From: Streptomyces griseochromogenes
GTDB lineage: Bacteria > Actinomycetota > Actinomycetes > Streptomycetales > Streptomycetaceae
Assembly (NCBI RefSeq): GCF_001542625.1
Contig: NZ_CP016279.1
Coordinates: 8,742,001-8,806,000 of the forward strand
Length of the DNA stretch: 64,000 bases
Direction of reading: 5' to 3'
The position numbers and the translations under genes were made by a program. Under the pieces are notes generated by a model. That model saw nothing but the letters and a program-made list of their open reading frames with translations. It ran no database searches and was not told the DNA's origin. Numbering within the stretch: the stretch's first letter is position 1; the number at the start of each line of letters is the position of its first letter. Shown here in pieces: positions 33,302-42,200 of this stretch.

Positions 33302-33880
33302 ATGGCGACCACTCGTTCTCTCTCCACCGCCTCCCCCCTGTCCGCCCCCGCCCGGCACCGGCTGCGGGCCGTCGACCGGGACGAGGTCGTGGACGTCGTG
33401 GACCTCCTGCCCCCGGGCGCCACCTGGCTGCCCGCGCCGCAGCACACCCTGCCCACCCTCCCCGGACAGCCGCCCATGGTCGGGTACCTGGTGCTGGTCC
33501 CGGCGGACCAGCGGCCCCCCTTCCTGCCGGTCGCGGTGCCGGACGCACCGGAGACGGCCGCCGGGGCGGACGTCGAGACGGACGCCGAGCCGCTGGTGCG
33601 GATCGACCCGGGCCGGCGCACCGCGAGCGTCGACGGCCGCGAACTCGACCTCACCTACCTGGAGTTCGAGCTCCTCGCCCACCTGGTGGCCCACCCGCAC
33701 CGGGTGCACACCCGCGACCAGCTGGTCACCACGGTGTGGGGGTACGGCCACATCGGTGACGGCCGCACCGTCGACGTCCACGTCGCCCGGCTGCGCCGCA
33801 AGCTGGGCGACCGGCACCGCCAGGCGATCCAGACGGTGCGCCGGGTCGGCTACAAGTACGCGCCGCCGGCCGGGCGCTGA
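33302..33880 (+). CDS. OmpR-type winged-helix regulator without receiver domain
   Basis: A 192-residue protein. The C-terminal 100 residues are an OmpR/PhoB-type winged helix (LTYLEFELLAHLVAHPHRVHTRDQLVTTVWG ... RTVDVHVARLRRKLGDRHRQAIQTVRRVGYKY). The N-terminal 90 residues (VDLLPPGATWLPAPQHTLPTLPGQPPMVGYLVLVP) lack the phosphorylatable Asp receiver fold and are not a known domain. Thus it is an atypical, phosphorylation-independent regulator. ATG 33302 follows gaaagagcag. The Cys-Cys leader ORF precedes it and may control it. Confidence 0.8.
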   Translation: MATTRSLSTASPLSAPARHRLRAVDRDEVVDVVDLLPPGATWLPAPQHTLPTLPGQPPMVGYLVLVPADQRPPFLPVAVPDAPETAAGADVETDAEPLVRIDPGRRTASVDGRELDLTYLEFELLAHLVAHPHRVHTRDQLVTTVWGYGHIGDGRTVDVHVARLRRKLGDRHRQAIQTVRRVGYKYAPPAGR

Positions 33881-33940
33881 CCGTCTGCTGAGAGCAGAGC
33901 GCGGTTCCCTCCCGCGGCTTTCGCGGGCACAGTCACCGGT

Positions 33941-34960
33941 ATGAGACTTCTGATGCTCGGTGGTTCGGAGTTCGCGGGACGGGCCGTGGTGGAGGCGGCG
34001 CTCGGGCGCGGCTGGGAGGTGACCGTCTTCAACCGGGGGCGGCACGCTCCCCTCCCGGGGGTGAGGGTCTTGAGCGGGGACCGCACCGCGCCCGGCGGAC
34101 CGGCCGCCCTGGCCGAGGGCGAGTGGGACGTCGTCGTCGACACCTGGTCGAAGGCGCCGCGCGCGGTGCGGGACGCAGCGCGGCTGCTGCGGGACCGCGC
34201 CCGGCGGTATGTGTACGTGTCGAGCTGCTCGGTGTACGCGTGGGCCCCGCCCGCCGGATACGCCGAGGACGCGCCGCTGGTCGAGGGCGCCGAGGCCGGC
34301 GCAGGACAGACCGACTACCCGCGGGACAAGCGGGGCGGCGAGCTGGCCGCGCTGGACGCCTTCGGCGCGGACCGCTCGCTGTTCGTACGGGCCGGGCTGA
34401 TCCTCGGGCCGTACGAGAACATCGGGCGGCTGCCGTGGTGGCTGACCCGGATCGCGCGCGGCGGCCCCGTGCTGGCGCCGGGCCCGCGCGACCTGCCCCT
34501 CCAGTACGTAGACGTCCGCGACCTCGCCGAATGGATTCTGGGCGCCGCCGAACAGGAACTGAGCGGACCGTACAACCTGATCAGCCCGCAGGGGCACGCC
34601 ACGATGGGCGAGCTGCTCGACGCGTGCGTGGCGGTCACCGGCGCGGACGCGGAGCTGCGCTGGACCGATCCGAAGGCCGTGCTCGACGCGGGCATCGAGC
34701 CGTGGACCCAGCTGCCGGTGTGGGTACCGCCGGGCACCGACATGCACGACGCCCTGCACGGCGCGGACGTCTCCCGCGCCGTGGCGACGGGCCTGAGGTG
34801 CCGTCCTGTCGCCGAGACGGTCGCCGACACCTGGACCTGGCTGCGGTCCATCGGCGGCGTCGCCCCGCAGCGCCCGGACCGGCCGCCGGTGGGCCTCGAT
34901 CCGGAGGTGGAGGCGAAGGTGCTGGCCGGTGCGGGGGGTGTTGCTGACACCACCCCCTGA
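33941..34960 (+). CDS. NAD-dependent epimerase/reductase
   Basis: A 339-residue extended short-chain dehydrogenase-like protein. The glycine motif MLGGSEFAGRAVVEAAL and NRG after the second strand, VYVSSCSVYAW, and LQYVDVRDLAEWILGAA are typical of NAD-dependent epimerases that act on nucleotide sugars or isoflavone-type substrates. The usual YxxxK is seen only loosely (DYPRDKRGGE), so its catalytic details are unclear. ATG 33941 gives the conserved start MRLLMLGGSEFAGR. It starts 60 bases after the winged-helix gene. Confidence 0.82.
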   Translation: MRLLMLGGSEFAGRAVVEAALGRGWEVTVFNRGRHAPLPGVRVLSGDRTAPGGPAALAEGEWDVVVDTWSKAPRAVRDAARLLRDRARRYVYVSSCSVYAWAPPAGYAEDAPLVEGAEAGAGQTDYPRDKRGGELAALDAFGADRSLFVRAGLILGPYENIGRLPWWLTRIARGGPVLAPGPRDLPLQYVDVRDLAEWILGAAEQELSGPYNLISPQGHATMGELLDACVAVTGADAELRWTDPKAVLDAGIEPWTQLPVWVPPGTDMHDALHGADVSRAVATGLRCRPVAETVADTWTWLRSIGGVAPQRPDRPPVGLDPEVEAKVLAGAGGVADTTP

Positions 34961-35013
34961 AAGGGGGGACCGGCCCAGTGCCGGCGCCCGCCGGGGTCGG
35001 CGAGACTGACAGC

Positions 35014-36291
35014 ATGAACAGCAACACGAAAAACGACGGCCTGCGTACCCGCGTGGGGGACATGCTGCTGGCCGCCGGACGGGGGTTCGTGCTGGCCGTG
35101 GTCTCGCTGCCCCTGGCCGTCCTCTGCTTCACCCTGGCGGCCGTGTCGATCGCGCTCGTCCCGGCCGGCCTCGGCATCTTCACCACACCGCCGGTCCTGA
35201 CCGGCGTACGCACCTTCGCCAACTGGCGGCGGGTCCTGGCCGCCGAGTGGAGCGGAGTGCGCATCCCGGTGAAGTACCGGCCGATACCCGAGGGCGCCGA
35301 CCCCTGGCAGCGCACGGTGATGATGCTGGGGGACACCGCGACCTGGCGTGATCTGCGGTGGCTGCTGGTGGACATGACGGCCGGGTTCGTCACGGCACTG
35401 CTGCCCGCCGTATTGGTGTTCTACCCGCTGGAGGGCTTCGTGCTGGCGGCCGGGCTGTGGCGGGTGATCTCGGATGCGGAGGGCGGCCCCTACTGGTACG
35501 GCTTCGTACCCGTCGACAGCCAGGCGACCGCGTTCGCGGCCGCCGCCCTGGCCGCCGTACTCCTCGTGGTCGCCTACCGGTTCACCCCTGCCCTGCTGAC
35601 CGCCCACTTCCGGCTCACCCGCGCCGTCCTCGCCCCGAGCCAGGCCGAGCTCACCGAGCGGGTGCGGGTGCTGACCGAGACCCGGCGGGACGCCGTGGAC
35701 ACCTCCGCCGCCGAGCTGCGCCGCATCGAACGGGATCTGCACGACGGGGCGCAGGCCCGGCTGGTCGCCATGGGTATGGACCTCGGCACCGTCGAGGCGC
35801 TGCTGGAGAAGAACCCGGCCAAGGCGCGCAAGCTGCTCGCCCAGGCCCGCCAGAACTCCGCCGAGGCCCTGGAGGAACTGCGCGACCTGGTCCGCGGCAT
35901 CCATCCGCCGGTGCTGGCCGAGCGCGGACTCGGGGACGCGGTGCGGGCGCTGGCACTGCGGCTGCCCCTGCCGAGCGAGGTGAACGTGGAGCTGCCCGGC
36001 CGCGCGGAGGCACCGGTCGAGTCGGCCGCCTACTTCGCGGTCAGCGAGGTCCTCACCAACGCCGTCAAGCACTCCGGTGCCGAGCGCGCCTGGGTGGACC
36101 TGCATCACACCGATGGGATGCTGCGGATCACCATCACCGACAACGGCAAGGGCGGCGCCGTGATCGGCGCGGGCTCGGGGCTCGTCGGGGTCGAGAGGCG
36201 ACTGGGTACATTCGACGGCGTTCTGGCCGTCAGCAGCCCCGCGGGCGGTCCCACTCTGGTGACCATGGAGATCCCGTGCGCGTTGTCCTAG
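35014..36291 (+). CDS. Membrane histidine kinase (HisKA_3 type)
   Basis: A 425-residue sensor kinase. Membrane segments are seen at about 22-55 (GFVLAVVSLPLAVLCFTLAAVSIALV) and 120-190 (four further hydrophobic stretches with LPAVLVFYPLEGFVLAA and AFAAAALAAVLLVVA). The dimerisation/phosphoacceptor box is RRIERDLHDGAQARLVAMGM with the His about residue 247, and the ATPase N and G boxes are SEVLTNAVKHSGAERA and ITDNGKGGAVIGAGSGLVGVERRL. The ATG at 35014 is chosen. It overlaps the response regulator by 16 bases. Confidence 0.92.
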   Translation: MNSNTKNDGLRTRVGDMLLAAGRGFVLAVVSLPLAVLCFTLAAVSIALVPAGLGIFTTPPVLTGVRTFANWRRVLAAEWSGVRIPVKYRPIPEGADPWQRTVMMLGDTATWRDLRWLLVDMTAGFVTALLPAVLVFYPLEGFVLAAGLWRVISDAEGGPYWYGFVPVDSQATAFAAAALAAVLLVVAYRFTPALLTAHFRLTRAVLAPSQAELTERVRVLTETRRDAVDTSAAELRRIERDLHDGAQARLVAMGMDLGTVEALLEKNPAKARKLLAQARQNSAEALEELRDLVRGIHPPVLAERGLGDAVRALALRLPLPSEVNVELPGRAEAPVESAAYFAVSEVLTNAVKHSGAERAWVDLHHTDGMLRITITDNGKGGAVIGAGSGLVGVERRLGTFDGVLAVSSPAGGPTLVTMEIPCALS

Positions 36292-36929
36292 CCGAAGACC
36301 TCTTCCTGCTGCGGGACGGACTGGTCCGGCTGCTGGAGGCCTACGACTTCGAGATCGCGGCGGCCGTCGAGTCCGGACCCGAACTCACCCGTGCGCTGGC
36401 CGAGTTGCAACCGGACGTCGCCGTGGTCGACGTACGGCTGCCGCCCACGCACACCGACGAGGGTCTGCAGTGCGCGCTCCAGGCCCGGCGGGAGCGGCCC
36501 GGGCTGCCGGTGCTGGTCCTCTCCCAGCACGTGGAGCAGCTGTACGCACGGGAGTTGCTGGCCGACGGCAGCGGCGGGGTGGGCTATCTGCTCAAGGACC
36601 GGGTCTTCGACGCCGAGCAGTTCGTGGACGCGGTGCAGCGGGTGGCCGGGGGCGGTACGGCGATGGACCCGCAGGTGATCCAGCAGCTGCTGTCGCGCCG
36701 GGCGGCCGACGACCGGCCGCTCGCCCACCTGACCCCCAGGGAGCGGGAGGTCCTCGAACTGATGGCACAGGGCCGGTCGAACACGGCGATCGCCGGGCAG
36801 CTGGTGGTGACGGAACGGGCCATCGCGAAGCACACCTCCAACATCTTCACCAAACTGGGCCTGGAGGTGTCGGACGACGACAATCGCCGCGTTCTGGCCG
36901 TGCTCGCCTACCTGGACCGCGACCACTGA
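36276..36929 (+). CDS. NarL/LuxR-type response regulator
   Basis: A 217-residue response regulator, partner of the kinase just upstream. Receiver domain: VRVVLAEDLFLLRDGL, phosphoacceptor Asp in DVAVVDVRLPPTHTDEG (about residue 52), Lys in GYLLKDRV. LuxR-type HTH: LTPREREVLELMAQGRSNTAIAGQL ... KHTSNIFTKLGL. The GTG at 36276 lies within the 3' end of the kinase gene and has the SD ggagat, indicating translational coupling. Signal and target genes are not evident. Confidence 0.93.
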   Translation: MRVVLAEDLFLLRDGLVRLLEAYDFEIAAAVESGPELTRALAELQPDVAVVDVRLPPTHTDEGLQCALQARRERPGLPVLVLSQHVEQLYARELLADGSGGVGYLLKDRVFDAEQFVDAVQRVAGGGTAMDPQVIQQLLSRRAADDRPLAHLTPREREVLELMAQGRSNTAIAGQLVVTERAIAKHTSNIFTKLGLEVSDDDNRRVLAVLAYLDRDH

Positions 36930-37103
36930 TGCTCTGTTCAACTTCCGCTGCTCAGAGGGCATTTGAGGCCCGTGGGCGGGGTATTCCTCGGATAAATTTG
37001 TGAGACGGCTGAACACCTCTGAGGCGGCGTCCGTATGGAAGGGCGCCGCTTCACTCCTGTCGGGCGCCTCGATGCTGCCCCGCAAGGAAGTCAGAGGAGT
37101 TCC

Positions 37104-38645
37104 ATGGGACGCAACACACGAAAACGCCGTACGCCGCTGGCCACCAAGGCCATTGCCGCATCGGCGGCCCTAGCGCTCGGTGGGGGCGGGCTGATCTGGG
37201 CGAACTTCTACGCTTCGGCGCACGAGCCGAACAACCAGACGTGGGGAGGCAACTCGACCAAGGCCGCCACGGCCCAGGTCGCGACGATCTCCTGCCCGGA
37301 CGTCGGCCAGAAGCTGACGAACGTGCCCTGGCGCGCACGCCAGGGCGTGGCGACGGAGCTGGCGAACCTCGACAAGCAGATCACCGAGGCCTACAACCGG
37401 CTCGCTTCCACCCGCCAGTCGCAGACGAACGATCCGAGCTTCGTGCAGAACGCGATCGTCGGCCCCCTCAAGGACAAGCGGGCCGCGACGATCGACCGGA
37501 TCAGGATGGACATCCAGCGGGTCGGCGGTTCCTTCAACAGCGCGCTGAACCAGCTCGCCGCCTGTACGACGCAGTCCGCCAACCAGACCACCGCCGGTGG
37601 CCAGCAGCAGAACGGCGGCCAGCAGCAGAACGGCGGGCAGCAGCAGAACACCGGTGGGCAGCAGCAGAACGGCGGCCAGCAGCAGGGCAACGCCGGCCAG
37701 CAGCAGAACATCGGCGGGCAGGCCGGCAACGGCCCGGTCGCGGCCGACTTCGTGGACATCACGAAGGTCGCGCCGAACGTCCAGGGCAAGCCGCGCCAGA
37801 CCGGCAACGGCTCGAACGGTGTGTTCATCACGCGCTGCGGTGTGAACGCGAACAAGAACCACAACACCGACAACGTGATCGTGGCGCCCGGCGTGACCAA
37901 CGGCGCGCACCACCTGCACGACTACGTCGGCAACCAGAAGGTCAACGCGTTCGCCAGCAACCAGACGTTCCTGCAGGGCGGCACCAGCTGCCAGAACAGC
38001 AACGACCTGTCGTCGTACTACTGGCCGGTGGTCCGCGTCCAGGACGGCTCGCAGGACTTCGACCAGAACGCGGACGGCGGTGGCAAGGAAGGCAACGTCG
38101 GCAAGATCCTGACGCCGGTGAAGGCGCAGATCAAGTACGTCGGCAGCCCGGTCAGCAAGGTCGTCGCGATGCCGCAGTTCCTGCGCATCATCACCGGTGA
38201 CGCCAAGACCACCACCAACGGTCTGGCCAACGCCAACGCGCACTGGAGCTGCACCGGCTTCGAGAACAAGGTCCAGCTGACGACGCAGTACCCGATCTGC
38301 CCGCAGGGCAGCCAGGTGGTGCGTACGTTCGCCTTCCAGAGCTGCTGGGACGGGCAGAACATCGACAGCGCCAACCACCGTACGCACGTGGCCTTCCCCG
38401 ATCCGGCGAGCGGCGTGTGCGGGAACGGCTTCAAGGCGATCCCGCAGCTCACGATGCGCCTGGTGTACAACATCACCCCGCCGACCCTCCAGAACGGCCA
38501 GGTGAAGAACGCCTTCGCGGTCGACGGCTTCCCGGAACAGCTCCACAAGCCGGCCACCGACCACGACGACTTCATCAGCGTCACGACCGGCGGCCTGGCG
38601 AACAAGATCGCCAACTGCATCAACAACGGTCAGCGGTGCGCGTAA
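37104..38645 (+). CDS. Secreted DUF1996 protein with Gln/Asn/Gly linker
   Basis: A 513-residue secreted protein. N-terminal signal/anchor about 12-38 ([28 protein letters not shown]), a helical module with two cysteines ([10 protein letters not shown] ... QLAACTTQ, about 65-160), a linker of repeats around QQQNGG (about 170-215), and a DUF1996 domain (about 230-505) with [27 protein letters not shown] and SYYWPVV. DUF1996 occurs in secreted proteins of fungi and actinobacteria; function unknown, some related to cell-wall proteins. The ATG at 37104 has an agaggag site. Its first two modules resemble the secreted protein at 29485. A strong terminator follows. Confidence 0.85.
   Translation: MGRNTRKRRTPLATKAIAASAALALGGGGLIWANFYASAHEPNNQTWGGNSTKAATAQVATISCPDVGQKLTNVPWRARQGVATELANLDKQITEAYNRLASTRQSQTNDPSFVQNAIVGPLKDKRAATIDRIRMDIQRVGGSFNSALNQLAACTTQSANQTTAGGQQQNGGQQQNGGQQQNTGGQQQNGGQQQGNAGQQQNIGGQAGNGPVAADFVDITKVAPNVQGKPRQTGNGSNGVFITRCGVNANKNHNTDNVIVAPGVTNGAHHLHDYVGNQKVNAFASNQTFLQGGTSCQNSNDLSSYYWPVVRVQDGSQDFDQNADGGGKEGNVGKILTPVKAQIKYVGSPVSKVVAMPQFLRIITGDAKTTTNGLANANAHWSCTGFENKVQLTTQYPICPQGSQVVRTFAFQSCWDGQNIDSANHRTHVAFPDPASGVCGNGFKAIPQLTMRLVYNITPPTLQNGQVKNAFAVDGFPEQLHKPATDHDDFISVTTGGLANKIANCINNGQRCA
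37598..37720 (+). repeat. Tandem imperfect repeats encoding QQQNGG
   Basis: Imperfect 18-base units of the form ggccagcagcagaacggc are repeated within the DUF1996 gene, coding for the QQQNGG linker. Confidence 0.7.
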
Positions 38646-38656
38646 CCCCCTAGTGG

Positions 38657-38689
38657 AAACGGGCGGTGGGATCCTCCCACCGCCCGTTT
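38657..38689 (+). terminator. Terminator of the DUF1996 gene
   Basis: A perfect 15-bp stem (aaacgggcggtggga at 38657-38671 with 38675-38689) and a 3-base loop, ending in tttt, 11 bases after the stop: a classical intrinsic terminator. Confidence 0.92.
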
Positions 38690-38713
38690 TCGCGTGTGTG
38701 CCCCGGCGCCGGG

Positions 38714-39115
38714 TCAGCCGCTGTGCGCGTGGTGGTCGGTGCCGATCTCCACGTCACCGCCGAGCGTGCCGCGCAGCGCCTTGACGACCCCGTTGTCACC
38801 GACGGCGACCCACTTGCGGCCGACCAGGTAGTAACCGCCGTAGTCCTTGGCGTCGTTGATCCACTCGCGCTGGCCGCGGTCGGTGGCGAAGGTCGCGAGG
38901 ATGAACCTGCCGTCGGTGTTCTTGCAGATGGCCTGGCGGATCTCGTCGGCGTCGGTCTGCATGTTCGGCTTGCACTTCACCTCGGCGGCCAGGCTCTCCA
39001 GGCTGCCGGTGGCGGTGGGCGGCACCTTCCGCGTGTCCCCGCCGCTGCCGCAGCCCGTCAGCGCCAGTACGGCCGCGGCGCCCGCGACGGCGAGCATCGG
39101 TCGCGTCAACCTCAT
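38714..39115 (-). CDS. Small secreted lipoprotein
   Basis: A 133-residue lipoprotein. Signal peptide with basic MRLTRP and hydrophobic AVAGAAAVLALTGC; the lipobox LTGC gives Cys about residue 22. The mature domain has an SLESLAAEVKCKPNMQTDADEI segment, one further cysteine pair candidate (VKCKP and QAICKNTD) and IGTDHHAHSG at the end. ATG at 39115 follows ggaggaac. No named family recognised. It is divergent from the large gene at 39312. Confidence 0.75.
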   Translation of the reverse strand: MRLTRPMLAVAGAAAVLALTGCGSGGDTRKVPPTATGSLESLAAEVKCKPNMQTDADEIRQAICKNTDGRFILATFATDRGQREWINDAKDYGGYYLVGRKWVAVGDNGVVKALRGTLGGDVEIGTDHHAHSG

Positions 39116-39311
39116 CTGTTCCTCCGGTCTGGTGCGCAGAAGCATGCCGCAGAGAGCCCCGGCGAGGAGCCCCGCCCCTGGATACGGCCGCCGCGCGCGA
39201 TGCGCTCAACGCGACCGCCGCCCGGGCCGCCTTCGACGACCACGGGCGGGAGGCGGCGGAGGCGGCGGAGCGGGCCGGTGACCAACCTACGGTTCGCTCG
39301 TTTTCCCGGAC

Positions 39312-41234
39312 GTGCAGTCACAGGATGTAGCCCAGCGCAACGCACCCGCCTCCGCCGGGACCGCAGGCCCGGTAGTCGACGTCGAGCAGGCCGAGGCCGC
39401 GCTCGTCGAGCACTATCCCCGGCTGGTCCGGCTCGCCTACCTCGTACTGCCGCCCCGCCTCGGCCGCAGCCGCCGGGTGCTGACGGCACACGCCCTCACC
39501 CAGCGCGCCCTGCCCCGGGGCCGCAAGCAGACATCGGTGATCCCGGCCCAGTCCTCGGGCCGGGACGGCGACCCCGGGTACGCGTTCCTGCGCCTGCGTG
39601 TGCTGCGTGCGGCGCTGGAGGTGGCCCGCCCCCGCAAGGGCGTGCCGAGGCTCTCGCAGCTGCCGCCGCTGCTCCCCCAGGTGTGGGGCCTGCGCCTGTT
39701 CCCGCGCTCCGGCGGCTCCGACGAACTCGCCCTGGACCAGCGGCTGTCCGCGCTGTCCGGCCCGGCGCGCGCCGCGTATGTGCTGCGCGGCCTGGAGAAG
39801 CTGCCCGACGCCGACATCCGCAGGATCCTGGAGGCGGCCGGGATCGAGCAGCCCGACTCCGCCCTGGCAGAGGCCAACGAGGTACCCGGACAGGACGCGC
39901 TGCTCTCCTCCCCCGAGTACGACCCCTGCTCGCTGCAGGCCCGGCCCACCGACCTGATGCGCCGGCGCCAGCACGCCAAGGCCGCGCTCGCCGCCGCGGC
40001 CGCGCTCGCGGTGTGCGGGGCGCTGGTGGCCATGCCGGGCACCGGCTGGGGCCCCGACGGCGCCGCCGCGCCCCTGTACGCCCAGAACCCGGCGGCCGAG
40101 GCGGCTCTGAACCCGGGCAAGCTGACCCGGGTACCCCCGGCGGCGTGGCAGTCCGCGGCCCGCACCGACTTCTCCGTATGGCCCGCGCGCGGCCCGCTCA
40201 CCGGCGACAAGGACCTGCTGCGCCGCGCCCTGGCCGTCTGGGCCCGCCCCGGGGAGACGGTCCGCGTCTCGGCCACCCCCGGCACCCCGACCGGCGGCCC
40301 GGCCGGCCCGCCTCAGCTGCTGTACGCGGGCCTGGTGGACGCCGCGCGCGTGGTGGTGCTCTACGACGGCCTGCGCATCGCCCGCTACGCCGAGCCCAAG
40401 GACGGCTCCTCGGGGGCCGCACTCGACTTCGCGCGCGCCGACGGCGCGACCAGCGCCGAGGCGAGCGCGCTGGTGCTGGGCCGCTCCGACGGCAACGTCC
40501 GGTATCTGACCGCCCCATGGGTGAAGAAGGCCGCCGAGCGCGACCTGATGAAGCCGGGCGCGGCCGCGACGCCCCTCGCCATGACCGACGGGGTCACCGC
40601 GCCGCTGGCCAGCCCCGCGCTGCAGCCCGGCAGCTGCACCTCGTGGAACGTGCTGCAGCTGACCGACGCGGCCGGCACCCGGCTCGCCACCGATCTGGGC
40701 GAGCTGGTCCCGGCCCGCCTCACCGCCGGACACCCCGGCGCCATCGGTGAGGCGTCCAGCCCGGAGGGACTGCGCGCCTGGGCGCCGTTCGCCTGCTCGC
40801 TGTCCATGGAGCGCTCCGCGGGGGTGCGCAGCGTCAACGCGTGGCAGTTCGCGAACCAGCCCCTGCCCGAGGGGAGCGGTACGGGTGTGTGGATGTGCGC
40901 CCGTGCCGAGACCTGGCGCGGCGACGGCACGGCCGCGTGGGCCCAGTTCCAGACGCCGGGCGGGCCGGTCGGAGCGCTCGTGGCCAGGGGCGCGGACGTG
41001 CCGGCCTGCGGTCCGCGCGACCCGAATGTGCTGGCCGGGGTGCTGTGGAAGGCCAAGGCCGGGAACTGGTACCTGCTGGCCGCGGGCGGCCCGGACACCA
41101 CATCGATCCGCACCAGCGGAGGGGTCACCGCTTCGGGACCGGGGCCGTTGCTCGCCGTCCGGGCCAAGCAGGGGGCGCAGGCGCAGCTGAAGGGCACGCT
41201 GAAGGGCGGCAGGCCGATCGACGGACTCCACTAG
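39312..41234 (+). CDS. Sigma-factor-like domain fused through one TM helix to an extracytoplasmic domain
   Basis: A 640-residue protein. Residues about 25-185 look like a degenerate ECF sigma-factor arrangement: AEAALVEHYPRLVRLAYLVL resembles the region 2 start, and RLSALSGPARAAYVLRGLEKLPDADIRRILEAAGI resembles region 4. The remaining sigma motifs are missing, so it may no longer bind RNA polymerase. A membrane helix (about 219-243, AKAALAAAAALAVCGALVAM) is followed by a large extracytoplasmic domain of about 390 residues (many Ala/Gly/Pro, several Cys such as CTSWNV, FACSL, WMCARAE, PACG). Start GTG 39312 has no strong SD. It is divergent from the lipoprotein gene. Confidence 0.65.
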   Translation: MQSQDVAQRNAPASAGTAGPVVDVEQAEAALVEHYPRLVRLAYLVLPPRLGRSRRVLTAHALTQRALPRGRKQTSVIPAQSSGRDGDPGYAFLRLRVLRAALEVARPRKGVPRLSQLPPLLPQVWGLRLFPRSGGSDELALDQRLSALSGPARAAYVLRGLEKLPDADIRRILEAAGIEQPDSALAEANEVPGQDALLSSPEYDPCSLQARPTDLMRRRQHAKAALAAAAALAVCGALVAMPGTGWGPDGAAAPLYAQNPAAEAALNPGKLTRVPPAAWQSAARTDFSVWPARGPLTGDKDLLRRALAVWARPGETVRVSATPGTPTGGPAGPPQLLYAGLVDAARVVVLYDGLRIARYAEPKDGSSGAALDFARADGATSAEASALVLGRSDGNVRYLTAPWVKKAAERDLMKPGAAATPLAMTDGVTAPLASPALQPGSCTSWNVLQLTDAAGTRLATDLGELVPARLTAGHPGAIGEASSPEGLRAWAPFACSLSMERSAGVRSVNAWQFANQPLPEGSGTGVWMCARAETWRGDGTAAWAQFQTPGGPVGALVARGADVPACGPRDPNVLAGVLWKAKAGNWYLLAAGGPDTTSIRTSGGVTASGPGPLLAVRAKQGAQAQLKGTLKGGRPIDGLH

Positions 41235-41301
41235 TTGACACTGGCGTCAACAAGGTTCCGCACGGGGGTTCTCAGACGACCTACCCGTCAGTACATTGAC
41301 G
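41234..41301. promoter_or_regulatory. Two dyads before the metal-dependent hydrolase gene
   Basis: gttgac-n6-gtcaac (41234-41251) and cgtca-n6-tgacg (41286-41301) lie just upstream of the ATG at 41304. Both have half-sites related to GTCA/TGAC with a 6-base spacer. The TetR regulator of the same cluster is a plausible binder; role inferred. Confidence 0.45.
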
Positions 41302-41303
41302 CC

Positions 41304-42200
41304 ATGTCTAACACGCAGGCCCGGCCGGTGGAGTCCGAGCGCATACCGCTCAAGGCCCGCAATGTGTCCTTCTCCTGGGAGGACACACCGCTGCACTGGG
41401 TGCCCGGCGACCCGTTCTCCACGCACACCATCAACGTGCTGCACCTGTTGCTGCCCGCCGGTGAGCGGTGGTTCGTGCATGTGTACAAGCAGGTGCTGCC
41501 GCTCATCCGGGACGACCGGCTCCGCGAGGACGTCGTCGGCTTCATCGGGCAGGAGGCGATGCACTCCCAGGCCCACGACGAGGTCCTGCCGCACCTGCGC
41601 GAGCAGGGGCTCGACCCGACGCCGTACACCGCGCAGGTCGACTGGTTCTTCGAGAAGCTGCTCGGCGACCGCACACTGCCGCCGGGCCGGGCGCGCCGCT
41701 GGTGGCTGCTGGAGCGGGTCGCGCTGATCGCGGCGATCGAGCACTACACCGCCTTCCTCGGCGACTGGGTGCTCAACGCCGCCGAGCTGGACCGGCGCGG
41801 CGCCGACCCGACCATGCTGGACCTGCTGCGCTGGCACGGCGCCGAGGAGGTCGAGCACCGCTCCGTCGCCTTCGACCTGTTCACGCACGTCGACGGCAGC
41901 TACCGGCGGAGGGCGCGCACCTGGGCGACGGCCTTCACCGCCCTGGTGTTCCTGTGGCAGCGCGGGATCCGCTTCTTCCTGGAGAACGATCCGACCCTGG
42001 TGGATCCCAAGGCATCCCTGAAGGACTTCTACGTCCGGGGCCGGCAGGGCACCCTGCCCGCCACCGGCGACATGCTCAAGTCCATCCCGCGCTACCTCAG
42101 CCGCTCCTACCACCCCTCCCAGGAGGGCTCCACCGCGCAGGCCGTCGCCTACCTGGCCTCCTCCCCCGTCGCGCTCGCCGCCGAGAGGGCCGTGTCGTGA
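41304..42200 (+). CDS. Diiron-type metal-dependent hydrolase (PF10118 family)
   Basis: A 298-residue predicted metal-dependent hydrolase. Metal-binding patterns are ExxHxxxH in IGQEAMHSQAHDEVLPHL and a second site GAEEVEHRSVAFDLF; Glu in LLERVALIAAIEHYTAFL adds a third. These helical ferritin-like patterns would bind two metals. Such proteins occur beside oxygenase-type reductases; here the flavin/2Fe-2S reductase gene starts 1 base within the stop of this gene (ATG overlapping TGA), so translation is coupled. ATG 41304. The substrate is not known. Confidence 0.85.
   Translation: MSNTQARPVESERIPLKARNVSFSWEDTPLHWVPGDPFSTHTINVLHLLLPAGERWFVHVYKQVLPLIRDDRLREDVVGFIGQEAMHSQAHDEVLPHLREQGLDPTPYTAQVDWFFEKLLGDRTLPPGRARRWWLLERVALIAAIEHYTAFLGDWVLNAAELDRRGADPTMLDLLRWHGAEEVEHRSVAFDLFTHVDGSYRRRARTWATAFTALVFLWQRGIRFFLENDPTLVDPKASLKDFYVRGRQGTLPATGDMLKSIPRYLSRSYHPSQEGSTAQAVAYLASSPVALAAERAVS

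Noticed and set aside
37598..37720. Possible CRISPR-like or minisatellite array
   Set aside because: The repeated 18-base units code for the QQQNGG linker in frame, with no unique spacers.
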